Source: Methanobacteriota archaeon | GTDB lineage: Archaea; Thermoplasmatota; Thermoplasmata; SG8-5 | Direction of reading: 5' to 3' | NCBI GenBank assembly: GCA_013791785.1 | Contig: VMTD01000023.1 | Span: forward strand, 1-33,331 | DNA length: 33,331 bases | Shown: piece by piece, positions 1-8,419 of the stretch | Position numbering within the stretch: position 1 is the stretch's first letter | Layout of the letters: every line of letters begins with the position of its first letter | The notes under the pieces: model-generated | Database searches by the model: none | What the model was told of the DNA's origin: nothing | What the model saw: only the letters and a program-made list of their open reading frames with translations | Position numbers and translations under genes: made by a program

Positions 1-103
1 CATGAATAGATTTCGGAGAGGAGCAACACCAGCGATGTTGGAAGGGCTGGCTGACGCGCCGTGGACATGGGAGAATTTTTTAACGACTCATTATGCGGTG
101 TAA
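1..103 (+). CDS. C-terminal fragment of a probable transposase (left edge)
   Basis: An open frame enters from the left edge in phase with base 2 and stops at TAA 101-103, giving 33 visible residues. They end in the pattern G-L-A-D-x-P-W-T-W-E-N-F-L. This resembles the G-L-T-D-H-x-W-T-W-E-E-L-L tail common at the C-terminus of DDE transposases of short insertion sequences. The catalytic domain lies outside the window, so neither family nor intactness can be judged. No terminal inverted repeat could be paired inside the window. The call rests on a short motif and could be wrong. Confidence 0.45.
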   Translation, partial: MNRFRRGATPAMLEGLADAPWTWENFLTTHYAV

Positions 104-161
104 ATTAGGACACTACCCGTTATTGCTTCATTTCGCTGAATACATACCGTTCAAGCCAATC

Positions 162-169
162 TATAAATA
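162..169 (+). promoter_or_regulatory. TATA box of the eS17 gene
   Basis: TATAAATA lies 35 bp before the first base of the eS17 start codon. This predicts a start site near 190-195 and a very short leader containing the GTGAT ribosome-binding match just before the ATG. Confidence 0.55.
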
Positions 170-203
170 CAACAATGAATTCTGCCAGCCTACGTGATAC
201 GAT

Positions 204-395
204 ATGGGCAACATTAGACCAACGTACATCAAAAGAGTCGCAATAGATCTGGTAAAGAAATACCCAGAGATGTTCACTGACGACTTTGACCACAACAAGG
301 CCGCGGTTACCAACCTCACCGACATAACCAATATCAAGATGAGGAACAGAGTAGCCGGGTATGTAACTCGTTTCAGGCAGCACTACGAGGCCTGA
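204..395 (+). CDS. rps17e: Small ribosomal subunit protein eS17
   Basis: This 63-residue protein matches archaeal eS17 across its whole length: a start of the type M-G-N-I-R-P-T-Y-I-K-R, a central Y-P-E-M-F-T-D-D-F block, and a basic end with N-K-x-R-N-R-V-A-G-Y-V-T-R. The length is normal for archaea (about 60-67). eS17 is a component of the small ribosomal subunit and is absent from bacteria, so the gene helps place the window in Archaea. The ATG follows a GTGAT ribosome-binding match and a TATA box at 162-169. It stands alone, with the ABC exporter operon starting 84 bp downstream under what looks like a separate promoter (ACTTATAG near 415). Confidence 0.93.
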   Translation: MGNIRPTYIKRVAIDLVKKYPEMFTDDFDHNKAAVTNLTDITNIKMRNRVAGYVTRFRQHYEA

Positions 396-479
396 ACTAC
401 CTTCAAGCCAGTGTACTTATAGACTGGGCAAGGATTTTTGCATCTGTTTTGATACGGGCCGTGCCCGGGAGTTGATTAC

Positions 480-1481
480 ATGGCGCGATATGCTGTTGAA
501 GTTAAAAATCTGAACAGGACGTTCACGACCAAGGCGGTGAGGGGCAAGAGCAAGAAGGAGATAGTGAAAGCTCTTAACGACGTCAATCTCACAATCAACG
601 AGGGCGAGTTATTCGGCCTCCTGGGTCCAAACGGCGCAGGCAAGACCACCCTCATCAAGATTCTGTGCACCCTGTTGCTGCCGTCCTCCGGCGAGGCAAG
701 GGTACTGGGCCATGACGTTCATAAGGATACCAACGCCATCCGCCAGAAGATTAACATGGTATCCGGCGGGGAAACGTCCGGCTATGGTCTGCTCACGGTC
801 CGCGAGAACATCTGGCTCTTCTCCCAGCTCTACGGCATCCCCAGCAAGGAAGCGAACCGCAGGATAGACATGCTCATGAAGGAGCTTAAACTCGAGCACA
901 AGAAGAATTCCAAGGTTCGGACATTATCAACCGGCCTGAGGCAGAAGGCCAACATGGTCAGGGGCTTCATGACGGACCCGGCACTCATATTTCTGGACGA
1001 ACCGACGCTCGGTCTTGATGTGAACGCGTCAAGGCTCATCCGCGATTTCATAAAAAACTGGATAAGGGAGAAACCGAGCCGTACCGTGTTGCTCACGACC
1101 CACTACATGGTGGAGGCTGACGAACTCTGCGACCGTGTGGCCATAATCAATGACGGGCGCGTTCTGGCGTGCGACACGCCCGATAACCTGAAGAAACTGA
1201 TACACCAAGACTCAGTGCTGAAACTGGAGATACGTCAGGTTGATAACGTGACCGCATTCGAGAACATAGCGGGCGTCAGGAACTTCACTCACAGTAACGA
1301 TATGGCTTCTGGCATTACAAGACTCAAGTTCATACTGGATGACGAGGCCATTGTGGCCGATATAGTGGCCGCGGTCCCCAAGTCTGGCTCGAAGATTCTC
1401 AGCGTCCAGAAAACGGAGCCGACGCTGGAAGACGTATTCGTCGCCCTAGTGGGAAGGGGGCTGACCAACCATGAAGTTTGA
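480..1481 (+). CDS. ABC-2 type exporter, ATP-binding subunit
   Basis: This 333-residue ATPase hydrolyses ATP to drive the two membrane subunits encoded directly downstream. Visible motifs are Walker A (GPNGAGKTT, around residues 50-58), a Q-loop region (MVSGGE), a signature in the variant form LSTGLRQK, Walker B (LIFLDEPT) and the switch histidine in TTHYM. The C-terminal 90 residues resemble the extension of DrrA/NatA/CcmA-type exporter ATPases. The gene overlaps the next one by 11 bp, indicating translational coupling. A TATA-like ACTTATAG at about 414-421 may start the operon. The substrate cannot be told from sequence: drug, lipid, polysaccharide and Na+ exporters all use this architecture. 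Confidence 0.9.
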   Translation: MARYAVEVKNLNRTFTTKAVRGKSKKEIVKALNDVNLTINEGELFGLLGPNGAGKTTLIKILCTLLLPSSGEARVLGHDVHKDTNAIRQKINMVSGGETSGYGLLTVRENIWLFSQLYGIPSKEANRRIDMLMKELKLEHKKNSKVRTLSTGLRQKANMVRGFMTDPALIFLDEPTLGLDVNASRLIRDFIKNWIREKPSRTVLLTTHYMVEADELCDRVAIINDGRVLACDTPDNLKKLIHQDSVLKLEIRQVDNVTAFENIAGVRNFTHSNDMASGITRLKFILDDEAIVADIVAAVPKSGSKILSVQKTEPTLEDVFVALVGRGLTNHEV

Positions 1482-2328
1482 GGAGTTCAAGAAACCGACG
1501 TGGTTTCAGATGAACCTCCGGGCGGTCTGGGGTCGCGCCTATCCGCGCATAATCGGCGTTAATCGTGAGCTATCTTGGGTATTCTTCGAGACCGTGCTCC
1601 CGTTGCTTGGCGTCGCCGCCTTTGTTTACATCTACAAAGCCCTGGAAGCACCACCGCAGTACATCGGTTATGTGATAATCGGCGGCGCCATGACCGCATA
1701 CTGGATGAATGTCCTGTGGAGCATGGCGGCCCAGATGTACTGGGAAAAGGAAATAGGCAATCTGGAGTTGTATCTCATAGCACCCATATCCAGGATGTCC
1801 GTTCTCGGCGGAATGGCGCTGGGCGGGATGTTCTCCTCTTCTGTAAGGGCCATCAGCACCATAGTCGTCGGGATAGTGATATTCGGAATATCGTTATCGC
1901 TCCCGGACCCGCTGATGTTCGCGGGAATATTCATCTTCACCATGATTGCGCTCTACGGAATGGGCATGATGTTCGCGTCTCTCTACATGTTGTGGGGCAG
2001 GGAGGCCTGGCACATGTCATCACTGTTCACCGAGCCGATTTATCTGGTATCCGGCTTCTACTTTCCCGTAAAGGGCTTCACTACCATGCTGGGCAATCCC
2101 GGCACCTGGATTGCAGCCGGTGCATCAATCATCCCAATCACCCTGGGACTCGATGGTATGCGCCAGTGCCTGTATCCCGGAAATACCGACGGCTTCCTGC
2201 CGCTCTGGCTGGAACTGGCCATACTGATGGTGCTGTCTGTTGTGTTCCTGTTCTTAGCCAAATACAGTCTTGCCTACATGGAGAATCTCGGAAAACGCGA
2301 GGGGAGGCTGACCATGAGATGGCAGTGA
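1471..2328 (+). CDS. ABC-2 type exporter, permease subunit 1
   Basis: This 285-residue membrane protein has a cytosolic N-terminal helix (W-G-R-A-Y-P-R near residue 20) and about six hydrophobic segments, the arrangement of ABC-2 permeases. The segment near residues 190-200 (EPIYLVSGFYFPV) matches the S-G-x-x-F-P signature of the family. The ATG lies inside the 3' end of the ATPase gene. It forms one exporter with the ATPase and the second permease; two unequal permeases suggest a heterodimeric membrane part. Confidence 0.88.
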   Translation: MKFEEFKKPTWFQMNLRAVWGRAYPRIIGVNRELSWVFFETVLPLLGVAAFVYIYKALEAPPQYIGYVIIGGAMTAYWMNVLWSMAAQMYWEKEIGNLELYLIAPISRMSVLGGMALGGMFSSSVRAISTIVVGIVIFGISLSLPDPLMFAGIFIFTMIALYGMGMMFASLYMLWGREAWHMSSLFTEPIYLVSGFYFPVKGFTTMLGNPGTWIAAGASIIPITLGLDGMRQCLYPGNTDGFLPLWLELAILMVLSVVFLFLAKYSLAYMENLGKREGRLTMRWQ

Positions 2329-3293
2329 ACAGAAAAAGCCGTTCAATGGGCATTTCGCAAAAAAGTCTCAAATCCATGAGAAGAAGCATTCCGAGGTATC
2401 CCACCGGAAATTATCATCCCAATAAAGAGAACGTTGAATCGAGACACAGGAACGCCCGAACGCTGAAATGGTCCGCATGGCTGGGATGGCAGATGGAAAG
2501 TAATTGGGCAGATCCTTTCCTCTTCATGGTGTACAGCGTTGCCAAGCCTATTGCCGCATCCCTGATACTCGTGGTCATGTATTCCATAATAGCAGCCATC
2601 GGCGGCGGGCCGGATATTGGACTGTTCCATTACATGTTCGTGAGCAATGCCTTCTTCATGTACGTCGGCCAGGTGCTGTTCGGGGTCGCGCAGATAGTCC
2701 ATGATGATCGCGAGCACTTCCAGACAATGAAGTACATTTACATTTCACCGTCGAACTATTTCTCCTACATGATAGGAAGGAGCGTCAGCAAGATGGTTAT
2801 TACGACCTTCGCCGTCATCATAACCATGGCCTTCGGGGTTTTCCTGCTGAACGTTCCCCTGAATATATTCACAATCAACTGGCTGCTATTTATGGCAGTC
2901 ATGGTAATCGGCATTTTTTGCATCATGGCCTTCGGGCTGGCGCTTGCCGGGCTTTCGTTCCTCACTGCGAAGCACCAGGGGGGCATGAACGAGGGTATCG
3001 CCGGATTATTCTACCTGTTCTGCGGTGTGGTATTCCCGGTGAGCATCCTGCCGTCATGGGGGATGTCATTCGCCAAGATACTACCCATAACTTACTGGCT
3101 GGAGCTTGTGAGGCGGACCCTAAACCTCGGAGTCGGCATGGACAGCACCCTCTCCGGCGCATCCACGGCCTACTGCATGGCCATACTTTGCCTGAGCACC
3201 CTGATATTTTCAATTGTGGCGCTTGCAATATTCAAGGTCGGCGACACTGTTGCCAGGCAGAAAGGTCTCATTGATATGACCACTGCTTACTGA
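2319..3293 (+). CDS. ABC-2 type exporter, permease subunit 2
   Basis: The frame is open back to 1575, but that part is only a shadow of permease 1. The start chosen is ATG 2319, 11 bases after a GGAGG at 2303-2307 and overlapping the previous stop by 10 bp, giving 324 residues. About 65 basic, polar residues precede the first membrane segment. Around six hydrophobic segments follow, and near the end of the membrane domain there is a G-V-V-F-P-V-S-I-L-P block typical of ABC-2 permeases. It is the third gene of the exporter operon. Its stop overlaps the 3' end of the convergent amidohydrolase gene by 7 bp. Confidence 0.85.
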   Translation: MAVNRKSRSMGISQKSLKSMRRSIPRYPTGNYHPNKENVESRHRNARTLKWSAWLGWQMESNWADPFLFMVYSVAKPIAASLILVVMYSIIAAIGGGPDIGLFHYMFVSNAFFMYVGQVLFGVAQIVHDDREHFQTMKYIYISPSNYFSYMIGRSVSKMVITTFAVIITMAFGVFLLNVPLNIFTINWLLFMAVMVIGIFCIMAFGLALAGLSFLTAKHQGGMNEGIAGLFYLFCGVVFPVSILPSWGMSFAKILPITYWLELVRRTLNLGVGMDSTLSGASTAYCMAILCLSTLIFSIVALAIFKVGDTVARQKGLIDMTTAY

Positions 3294-4111
3294 GCATCAT
3301 CCGGCTCCGCGAACTCTCCCAGCCTCTCCATGAGGTCCTGCCTGGTCTCCCGTATCGTTGGGCGGAACTGCCTTGCAACTTCCAGTTCCGAGAGGTCGAT
3401 CTCTGCCTTGACAAGACCTTCCACGAAGGGCTTTCCGCCGGCCTTGACATTGCCCCGGGGCCCGATGAGCTGGGAGCCGCCCCAGAAGGTCATGTTCTGC
3501 TCGGTTCCCACCAGGTTGGCGTATGCCATAAAAATAGTGTTCTCGATGGCCCTGGCAGGCAGTATCTTCTCGAAGAATTCCCTGGTGACTGACGGCGACG
3601 CGGAAATGCACAGCACCATGTCCGCCCCTTCCAGGGCGTAGAGTTTCGTTATCTCGGGAAAGAAAAGGTCAAAGCAGATTTCCACACCCATTCTTCCTAC
3701 CGGGGTATCGAATATCGGCATCTTGTTGCCCCTGGCGAAGTATAAATTCTCTTCGAACGGCCCAAAGTTGGCCAGTACCATTTTTCTGTAGGTTTCCGGT
3801 TCGGCATCCGGACTAACCACCAGGGCGCTGTTGTACAGGATTCCGGATTTATCCGGATCAAGTTCAGGCATTCCGACAACGAGCCATCTCTCATGTTCGC
3901 TGGCAAGTTCCACCAGCTTTCGGACCGACGGGCCGTCAAGCCCCTCAGCCAGTTCCATGTACCTGTCCCGCAGTGTGTAGCCGGTGAGAAACATTTCCGG
4001 AAATGCCAGCACTTCGGCGTCGGTGCTGTGTATAGCCCTCTCCACAATCCCCAGGTTATGGGCCTTGTCCCCAAGTCTCGGCTGCATCTGAACAAGCGCG
4101 ATTTTCGACAT
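3287..4111 (-). CDS. Carbon-nitrogen hydrolase (nitrilase superfamily)
   Basis: This 274-residue cytosolic protein should hydrolyse a non-peptide C-N bond in an amide, carbamoyl or nitrile substrate. The catalytic Glu-Lys-Cys triad is visible: E39 in AFPEMF, K110 in YRKMVL and C146 in VEICFDLFFPE. The length is normal for the superfamily. ATG 4111 was chosen because the protein then begins MSKIALVQMQ, the usual first beta strand; an upstream TTG would add only five residues. It is a single gene, convergent with the exporter operon. The exact amidase branch (for example omega-amidase-like or N-carbamoyl amidase) cannot be decided by eye. Confidence 0.88.
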   Translation of the reverse strand: MSKIALVQMQPRLGDKAHNLGIVERAIHSTDAEVLAFPEMFLTGYTLRDRYMELAEGLDGPSVRKLVELASEHERWLVVGMPELDPDKSGILYNSALVVSPDAEPETYRKMVLANFGPFEENLYFARGNKMPIFDTPVGRMGVEICFDLFFPEITKLYALEGADMVLCISASPSVTREFFEKILPARAIENTIFMAYANLVGTEQNMTFWGGSQLIGPRGNVKAGGKPFVEGLVKAEIDLSELEVARQFRPTIRETRQDLMERLGEFAEPDDAQ

Positions 4112-4258
4112 GAGACCGCATTGCAATTCCGCCTAATATTGATTTTCCTCATCACGCGAGACTTTTTACTATTTTCGGAATTTTTTGCATCATGCATGGA
4201 TGCACCATGAGTTTGTATATCTCCCAAAAGAAGGGTTGGCACCATTTCCCGGATAAAT

Positions 4259-4295
4259 TAAAAAGTCTCATCTCGCTATTGGAAAGATTTAAAAA
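4259..4295 (+). promoter_or_regulatory. Promoter region of the cyclophilin gene
   Basis: Two A/T-rich TATA-like boxes precede the cyclophilin start: TTAAAAAG at 4259-4266 and TTTAAAAA at 4288-4295. The upstream one would allow a short leader that includes the ribosome binding site at 4309-4315. The downstream one would place the transcript start almost at the ATG. Confidence 0.35.
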
Positions 4296-4317
4296 CCCTG
4301 CCCATATTGGAGGGGGC

Positions 4318-5061
4318 ATGGCAAGAAGGAAGAAGGCGGGCGAACTGCGTGACGATAAAGTCGAGTGCGGATACTGCGATGCGGTAATTCCAGAGGACGC
4401 TCTCAGATGTCCCAAATGCGGTAAGCTCTTCTCCGCTGCAAAGAAGATGGCGGCCTTCGTGGTAGTAGTGATAGTAGTGCTTGCAAGCATGTCAGCTCTG
4501 ATAGCCATCTACTACTTTTCAGGACAGCAGGGATACGATGATGTTCCAGGAGATGATGATATTACACCCCCCACGACCGGAAGCAAATTCATGGTAATCG
4601 GTACGAGTTACGGCCAGATAAAGATCGAGCTCGATACGGTCAATGCGCCGGTTACGACGGCTCACATAATCAGTCTGGTCAACAGCGGCTGGTACAACGG
4701 CGGCGGTTGGTACCGCGCCATTCCGGGTTTCGTCCTTCAGGGCGGGACCGAGCGTTCCGACAAGGGCTCCTCATCCACCAACGTGGCATGGGAGGATACC
4801 GGCGTGATGAACACGAAATACACAGTGGCCATGGCACGTTCCGGCCAGGCGTCGGACCCCGCCGCTTCGGGCTCGGCCTCATCTGAGTTCTTCGTCAACC
4901 TGGGTGCAAACACAAATCTTGACAGCCAATACGCCTACGTGGTCTTCGGAAAGGTTGTCACCGGCCAGAATGTCATCGACACAATCCTGGGCCTGCCGGC
5001 CACAAGCGAATACCTTGACAGCATGGTAATGTTCACCTCTGTTTCAATAACCAGCGTGTAA
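4318..5061 (+). CDS. Membrane-anchored zinc-ribbon cyclophilin (peptidyl-prolyl isomerase)
   Basis: The start ATG 4318 follows GGAGGGGG immediately upstream; the longer open frame from 4192 adds a segment unlike the family. The 247-residue product has three parts. A zinc ribbon occupies residues 17-34 (CGYC and CPKC). One membrane helix spans about residues 44-68. A cyclophilin domain runs from about residue 88 to the end. The isomerase core W-Y-R-A-I-P-G-F-V-L-Q-G-G keeps the catalytic Arg, Phe and Gln. SSEFFVNLG and VVFGKVVTG match later family blocks. The topology suggests a cytosolic zinc ribbon and an extracytoplasmic isomerase domain that helps fold exported proteins. It has its own promoter and no operon partner. 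Confidence 0.88.
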   Translation: MARRKKAGELRDDKVECGYCDAVIPEDALRCPKCGKLFSAAKKMAAFVVVVIVVLASMSALIAIYYFSGQQGYDDVPGDDDITPPTTGSKFMVIGTSYGQIKIELDTVNAPVTTAHIISLVNSGWYNGGGWYRAIPGFVLQGGTERSDKGSSSTNVAWEDTGVMNTKYTVAMARSGQASDPAASGSASSEFFVNLGANTNLDSQYAYVVFGKVVTGQNVIDTILGLPATSEYLDSMVMFTSVSITSV

Positions 5062-5144
5062 ATTCAACAGGCGGAACAGCAATCTGAACAATCACTCAGT
5101 CAGCGTAAGGCTTTTGCTTCATTCGGCGAATTCATGTGGCAGAA

Positions 5145-5468
5145 TTATTCCGGGGCAGTGTCGTCTTCCATTGCCTTTTCCTTGGCCATGTTTGTCATTG
5201 CCCCATTCGCCATAATGATTATAACTGAACCGCCAACAACCAGGCCGATACCCGCTGCGATGAAAAGCTCGGGAGCGGATACGACGACGAATCTGGGCAC
5301 GAAGGCGCTTGCGGCCCCGGCCAGCATTATTGCGTAACCCAGGTAATACATGCCGTTTCTCTTCACATCCACTGTCTCGCATGGACCGCCGCAGTAAATG
5401 CAGGAATCCTTCTCCAGGCGGCTCTTGATGTAGGCCTTGTCGCATCTTGGGCAGTACTTGTATTTCAC
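5145..5468 (-). CDS. Small zinc-ribbon membrane protein
   Basis: This 107-residue protein starts MKYKYCPRC. Its first 35 residues hold a zinc ribbon (C-P-R-C and C-I-Y-C-G-G-P-C). Two hydrophobic segments follow (about residues 40-60 and 65-88), then an acidic tail. It belongs to no family I recognise. The layout suggests a small cytosolic metal-binding head on a two-helix membrane anchor. It is convergent with the cyclophilin gene, which has a similar zinc-ribbon-plus-membrane design, and divergent from the zinc-ribbon/flotillin operon. Confidence 0.7.
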   Translation of the reverse strand: MKYKYCPRCDKAYIKSRLEKDSCIYCGGPCETVDVKRNGMYYLGYAIMLAGAASAFVPRFVVVSAPELFIAAGIGLVVGGSVIIIMANGAMTNMAKEKAMEDDTAPE

Positions 5469-5572
5469 GGACCTTCATCCGCATCAGGGATAAATCGGTT
5501 TGCACTCATCTCGAAAAAAGATGAATTGAACCGCAACATATCATCTTTTGCCTTGGGAATTCCCGCATAACG

Positions 5573-5580
5573 CTTATATC
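5573..5580 (+). promoter_or_regulatory. TATA box of the zinc-ribbon/flotillin operon
   Basis: CTTATATC lies 48 bp before the first base of the start codon at 5628, predicting a start site near 5603. A purine-rich ribosome binding site (GAGAGGGAGA) follows, 5-6 bases before the ATG. Confidence 0.5.
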
Positions 5581-5627
5581 CCTCTGGAATGATTACTGCT
5601 TAGAAATAAAAAAGAGAGGGAGATAAT

Positions 5628-6341
5628 ATGAAAGATTCGGCAAAATTGCTCAATTTCAACGTGAATCGCGAGCTCAATTTCAGCGTGTTCAGGTCTGTTG
5701 ATGTAAACACCAGGAGAGCACTCTCTTTCCAGATAAACAGGGATCTGAATTTCAGTTCCAACCGAGACCTGGGCTTCGGCAAGCGCGGGGTTGTTTTCAG
5801 GGGATATGTTTGTCCGATATGCGGGGCGCCAGTAGCAAAGAACGCGCCGCAATGCGCCGAGTGCGGTGTTAAATTCGAACAGCCTGCGAAGGAGCAAAAG
5901 AAGGAGATAAGGCAGAACGAGTGGGATCGGGAACTGGGAAACCAAGAACCAGACCAAGCTCCCGATAAACCTACCAGAAAGGCTTCCCCCAAATCTTCTC
6001 GCGTTCAAGCGCCAGAGAGGCGGAGCACTTTCGGGTGTCCAGTCTGCGGTAAGGTTCTCTATGTCGGTACCGAACGTTGCCCCGGCTGCGCCGCCCAGTT
6101 CACATCTTCAACGGCTATCCCACCGCCGCCACAGGGTAATTCTGACGTTCAAACTACGGTTATCTGCACAAATTGCAATTCCAGTATCCAGCCAAAAGAC
6201 CAGTTCTGTCGCAGATGCGGCTCAGCGCGGCCCAAGGGTTCTGGAAAAACATTGATAAGCTGGGATGAGTACAATTCCAGTGGGCGGGACGATGGAATAG
6301 TTTCATGGGATGAATATAGTAAGAGAAATAATGGAGGATGA
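5628..6341 (+). CDS. Triple zinc-ribbon protein with repeated short motifs
   Basis: This 237-residue soluble protein has three parts. Residues 1-60 repeat N-R-[DE]-L-[NG]-F motifs (NRELNFS, NRDLNFS, NRDLGF) before a K-R-G-V-V-F-R-G-Y block. Three zinc ribbons follow, with CPIC/CAEC, CPVC/CPGC and CTNC/CRRC pairs. The tail carries two near-identical S-W-D-E-Y peptides (ISWDEY and VSWDEY). A proline/charge-rich linker joins ribbons 1 and 2. No enzyme domain is visible; it looks like an adaptor with several binding peptides. It is the first gene of an operon with a YuaF/NfeD-like protein and flotillin, so a role at the flotillin membrane scaffold is the simplest inference. Confidence 0.75.
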   Translation: MKDSAKLLNFNVNRELNFSVFRSVDVNTRRALSFQINRDLNFSSNRDLGFGKRGVVFRGYVCPICGAPVAKNAPQCAECGVKFEQPAKEQKKEIRQNEWDRELGNQEPDQAPDKPTRKASPKSSRVQAPERRSTFGCPVCGKVLYVGTERCPGCAAQFTSSTAIPPPPQGNSDVQTTVICTNCNSSIQPKDQFCRRCGSARPKGSGKTLISWDEYNSSGRDDGIVSWDEYSKRNNGG

Positions 6342-6345
6342 AAGA

Positions 6346-6945
6346 ATGGTAATCAGTTTTTACTTGGTAATGGCAATAATCTGCGCGGTCATGTTAATAA
6401 TCATGGCTGCATTTGCTGATTTTGGAAGCGATGCAGGAGTTGACGGGGTCGACATGCATCTGGATACTGATGCTAGTGGCGTTGATATGCATCTTGACTC
6501 TGGAACGGATACGGGTTACGGAGATTTCCATGGAGCCGGGATAAGTCCCTTAAGCATACCAATAATACTTGTATTTGGCACTCTTTTCGGATCTTTTGGA
6601 GCACTCTTTGAAGATCAGGTTACTAATATTATTCTGGTGCCCACACTTTCAGCATTGATCAGCGTTATCATTACTGCAATCATTTACGTAATCCTGGTCA
6701 AGGTATTCGTTAAGAGCCAAGCAACAACTCAGGTCCATATCAAAGACCTAGTTGGCAAAGACGGTGAGGCAACCATGCCCATCTCATCTAGCTCACCAGG
6801 GCAGATAATGGTCATAACCGAAGAACGTGGCAGGACATTGGTATCTGCTTCGTCCGACGTTGACATTCCTACTAACGCGATGGTCACCATCACGGGGGTT
6901 TTGGGAAATGGAGTTAAAGTAATACCGAAGAAAGGAGGTGAATAA
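6346..6945 (+). CDS. YuaF/NfeD-like membrane protein with OB-fold tail
   Basis: The start ATG 6346 is placed 7 nt after GGAGG at 6334-6338, giving 199 residues; the longer frame from 6310 lies inside the previous gene. Hydrophobic segments occur near residues 5-25, 72-90 and 95-120. Between the first two is an acidic loop with the peptide V-D-M-H-L-D written twice. The C-terminal 75 residues (D-L-V-G-K-D-G-E-A, I-P-T-N-A-M-V-T-I-T-G-V) look like the OB-fold domain of NfeD-family proteins. Its place directly before flotillin matches the bacterial yuaF-floT arrangement, where the NfeD protein works with flotillin in membrane organisation. Confidence 0.7.
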   Translation: MVISFYLVMAIICAVMLIIMAAFADFGSDAGVDGVDMHLDTDASGVDMHLDSGTDTGYGDFHGAGISPLSIPIILVFGTLFGSFGALFEDQVTNIILVPTLSALISVIITAIIYVILVKVFVKSQATTQVHIKDLVGKDGEATMPISSSSPGQIMVITEERGRTLVSASSDVDIPTNAMVTITGVLGNGVKVIPKKGGE

Positions 6946-6946
6946 A

Positions 6947-8419
6947 TTGGACGCACTAACAGCGCTATTTATCGGCTTGCTCATTGTGGGCGGTATAATG
7001 GCCTTGATTTTAACCTACGCCTCGAGGTACAAGAAGGTACCTCCAGACAAGGCTATGGTAGTATATGGAAGAAGAATGAAAGTACCCGGAGGAAGGGGAT
7101 ACGAGGTGATATCCGGTGGTGGAAAGTTCATAGTCCCCATTATAGAATCATTTGAATATCTTCCTCTTGACGTCAGAACATTGGATGTTAACGTTCGGGA
7201 AATAGTTACCGACGTCACCACCAGCGGTGCGAAGCTCAACGTGAAGTGCGTGACACAGGTCAAGATTTCATCGGATATGGCATCCCTCCACACTGCAGCA
7301 GAACAACTGCTTCACAAGAGCGATGGTGAAATCAATGAAATCGCAATGAAGACACTCGAAGGCCATGTGAGAGGCGTTTGCGCCACCATGACAATCGAAG
7401 AAATCAACAGCGACAGAGACAAAATAAGTATCAAGATTTCCAACATGGCTGCAAAAGATCTCATGAACATGGGTATCGAAATTCGTTCGTTCGTCATCAA
7501 AGAAATTGAGGACGAGTTTGGCTATCTGGACGCTCTCGGTATCAAGAGAACCGAGGAGGTCAAGAGAGACGCCAGGGTTGGTAAGGCCAATGCTAACAGG
7601 GAAGCGACCATTCAGGAGGCAAAAGCTGCTCAGGAAGGAGAACAAGCTAACGCTGAAGCTGAAGCTCAAGTCGCTGTTTATCACAGGGACAGGGACATTA
7701 CCCGCCAGAAGGCTGAAGCCGAGGTCGAGAAGGAGCGTGCCAACAGGGAAATATCCTTCGCGATTCAGGATGCCCGCAGGAAACAGGAACTTGTTGTCGA
7801 GGAAAGGACCATCGACATTCGCGACAAAGAGAAGAGCGTCGAGGTCGAGCGCCAAGAGGTTCTGAGGCGTGAGCAGGAACAGAAGGCGGTCCAGGTTGTC
7901 CCGGCAAAGGCAAAAGCCGACTCAGTGGTCGCTGAAGCCGAGGGAGAAAAGTCCAGGATGGTCCTGATTGCCGAAGGAGAAAAATCCAGGATGATGCTGG
8001 TAGCTGAAGGAGAGAAGCAACAACTCACACTTGTGGCTGACGGTCAGGCCGAAAAGATACGCAAGGAAGGAACGGCCGAGGCTGACATAATCAGGCTCAA
8101 GGGTATTGCAGAGGCAGATGCCATCCGTGCCAAGGGACTTGCAGAGGCCGAAGCCATGGAGAAGAAGGCGCTGGCCTGGGAGATGTACGGAAAGGCCGCA
8201 CTGACCCAGCTAATAGTAGAACAGCTACCCGCCATCGTCGGAGAGGCATCCAAGACACTGATGAACACCGAGAAGATCATCGTCATGGGTGAGGGCGGTC
8301 CATCCAAGCTCGTAGGCAGCATTGTGGACATCGCAGCCCAGGCTCCCGCGCTGGTGAAATCTCTCACTGGCATGGACATCGGCGAGATGATACAGAAGAC
8401 CAAGGAACTAATCAAATAA
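6947..8419 (+). CDS. floT: Flotillin-like SPFH/Band 7 protein
   Basis: The 490-residue product has an N-terminal membrane helix (about 2-24), an SPFH domain (about 30-200) and a long Glu/Ala-rich coiled coil (about 200-420). The coil holds tandem A-E-G-E-K-[SQ]-[RQ] and A-[ED]-A-[DE]-[AI]-I-R-[LA]-K-G repeats, as in flotillin. A short C-terminal domain follows (T-L-M-N-T-E-K-I-I-V-M-G). TTG 6947 is preferred to GTG 6938 because the GTG lies inside the GGAGGTGA ribosome binding site. Flotillins oligomerise under the membrane as scaffolds for membrane microdomains. The gene starts 1 bp after the NfeD-like gene and ends in a double hairpin. Confidence 0.88.
   Translation: MDALTALFIGLLIVGGIMALILTYASRYKKVPPDKAMVVYGRRMKVPGGRGYEVISGGGKFIVPIIESFEYLPLDVRTLDVNVREIVTDVTTSGAKLNVKCVTQVKISSDMASLHTAAEQLLHKSDGEINEIAMKTLEGHVRGVCATMTIEEINSDRDKISIKISNMAAKDLMNMGIEIRSFVIKEIEDEFGYLDALGIKRTEEVKRDARVGKANANREATIQEAKAAQEGEQANAEAEAQVAVYHRDRDITRQKAEAEVEKERANREISFAIQDARRKQELVVEERTIDIRDKEKSVEVERQEVLRREQEQKAVQVVPAKAKADSVVAEAEGEKSRMVLIAEGEKSRMMLVAEGEKQQLTLVADGQAEKIRKEGTAEADIIRLKGIAEADAIRAKGLAEAEAMEKKALAWEMYGKAALTQLIVEQLPAIVGEASKTLMNTEKIIVMGEGGPSKLVGSIVDIAAQAPALVKSLTGMDIGEMIQKTKELIK

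Noticed and set aside
1575-2318. A 248-codon upstream extension of permease 2
   Set aside because: It lies entirely inside permease 1 in another frame, is rich in His and Arg with no membrane pattern, and ATG 2319 has a good ribosome binding site.
5119-5505. A 128-codon minus-strand frame over the small zinc-ribbon membrane gene
   Set aside because: It is an out-of-frame shadow; the 107-residue frame has the zinc ribbon and membrane segments.
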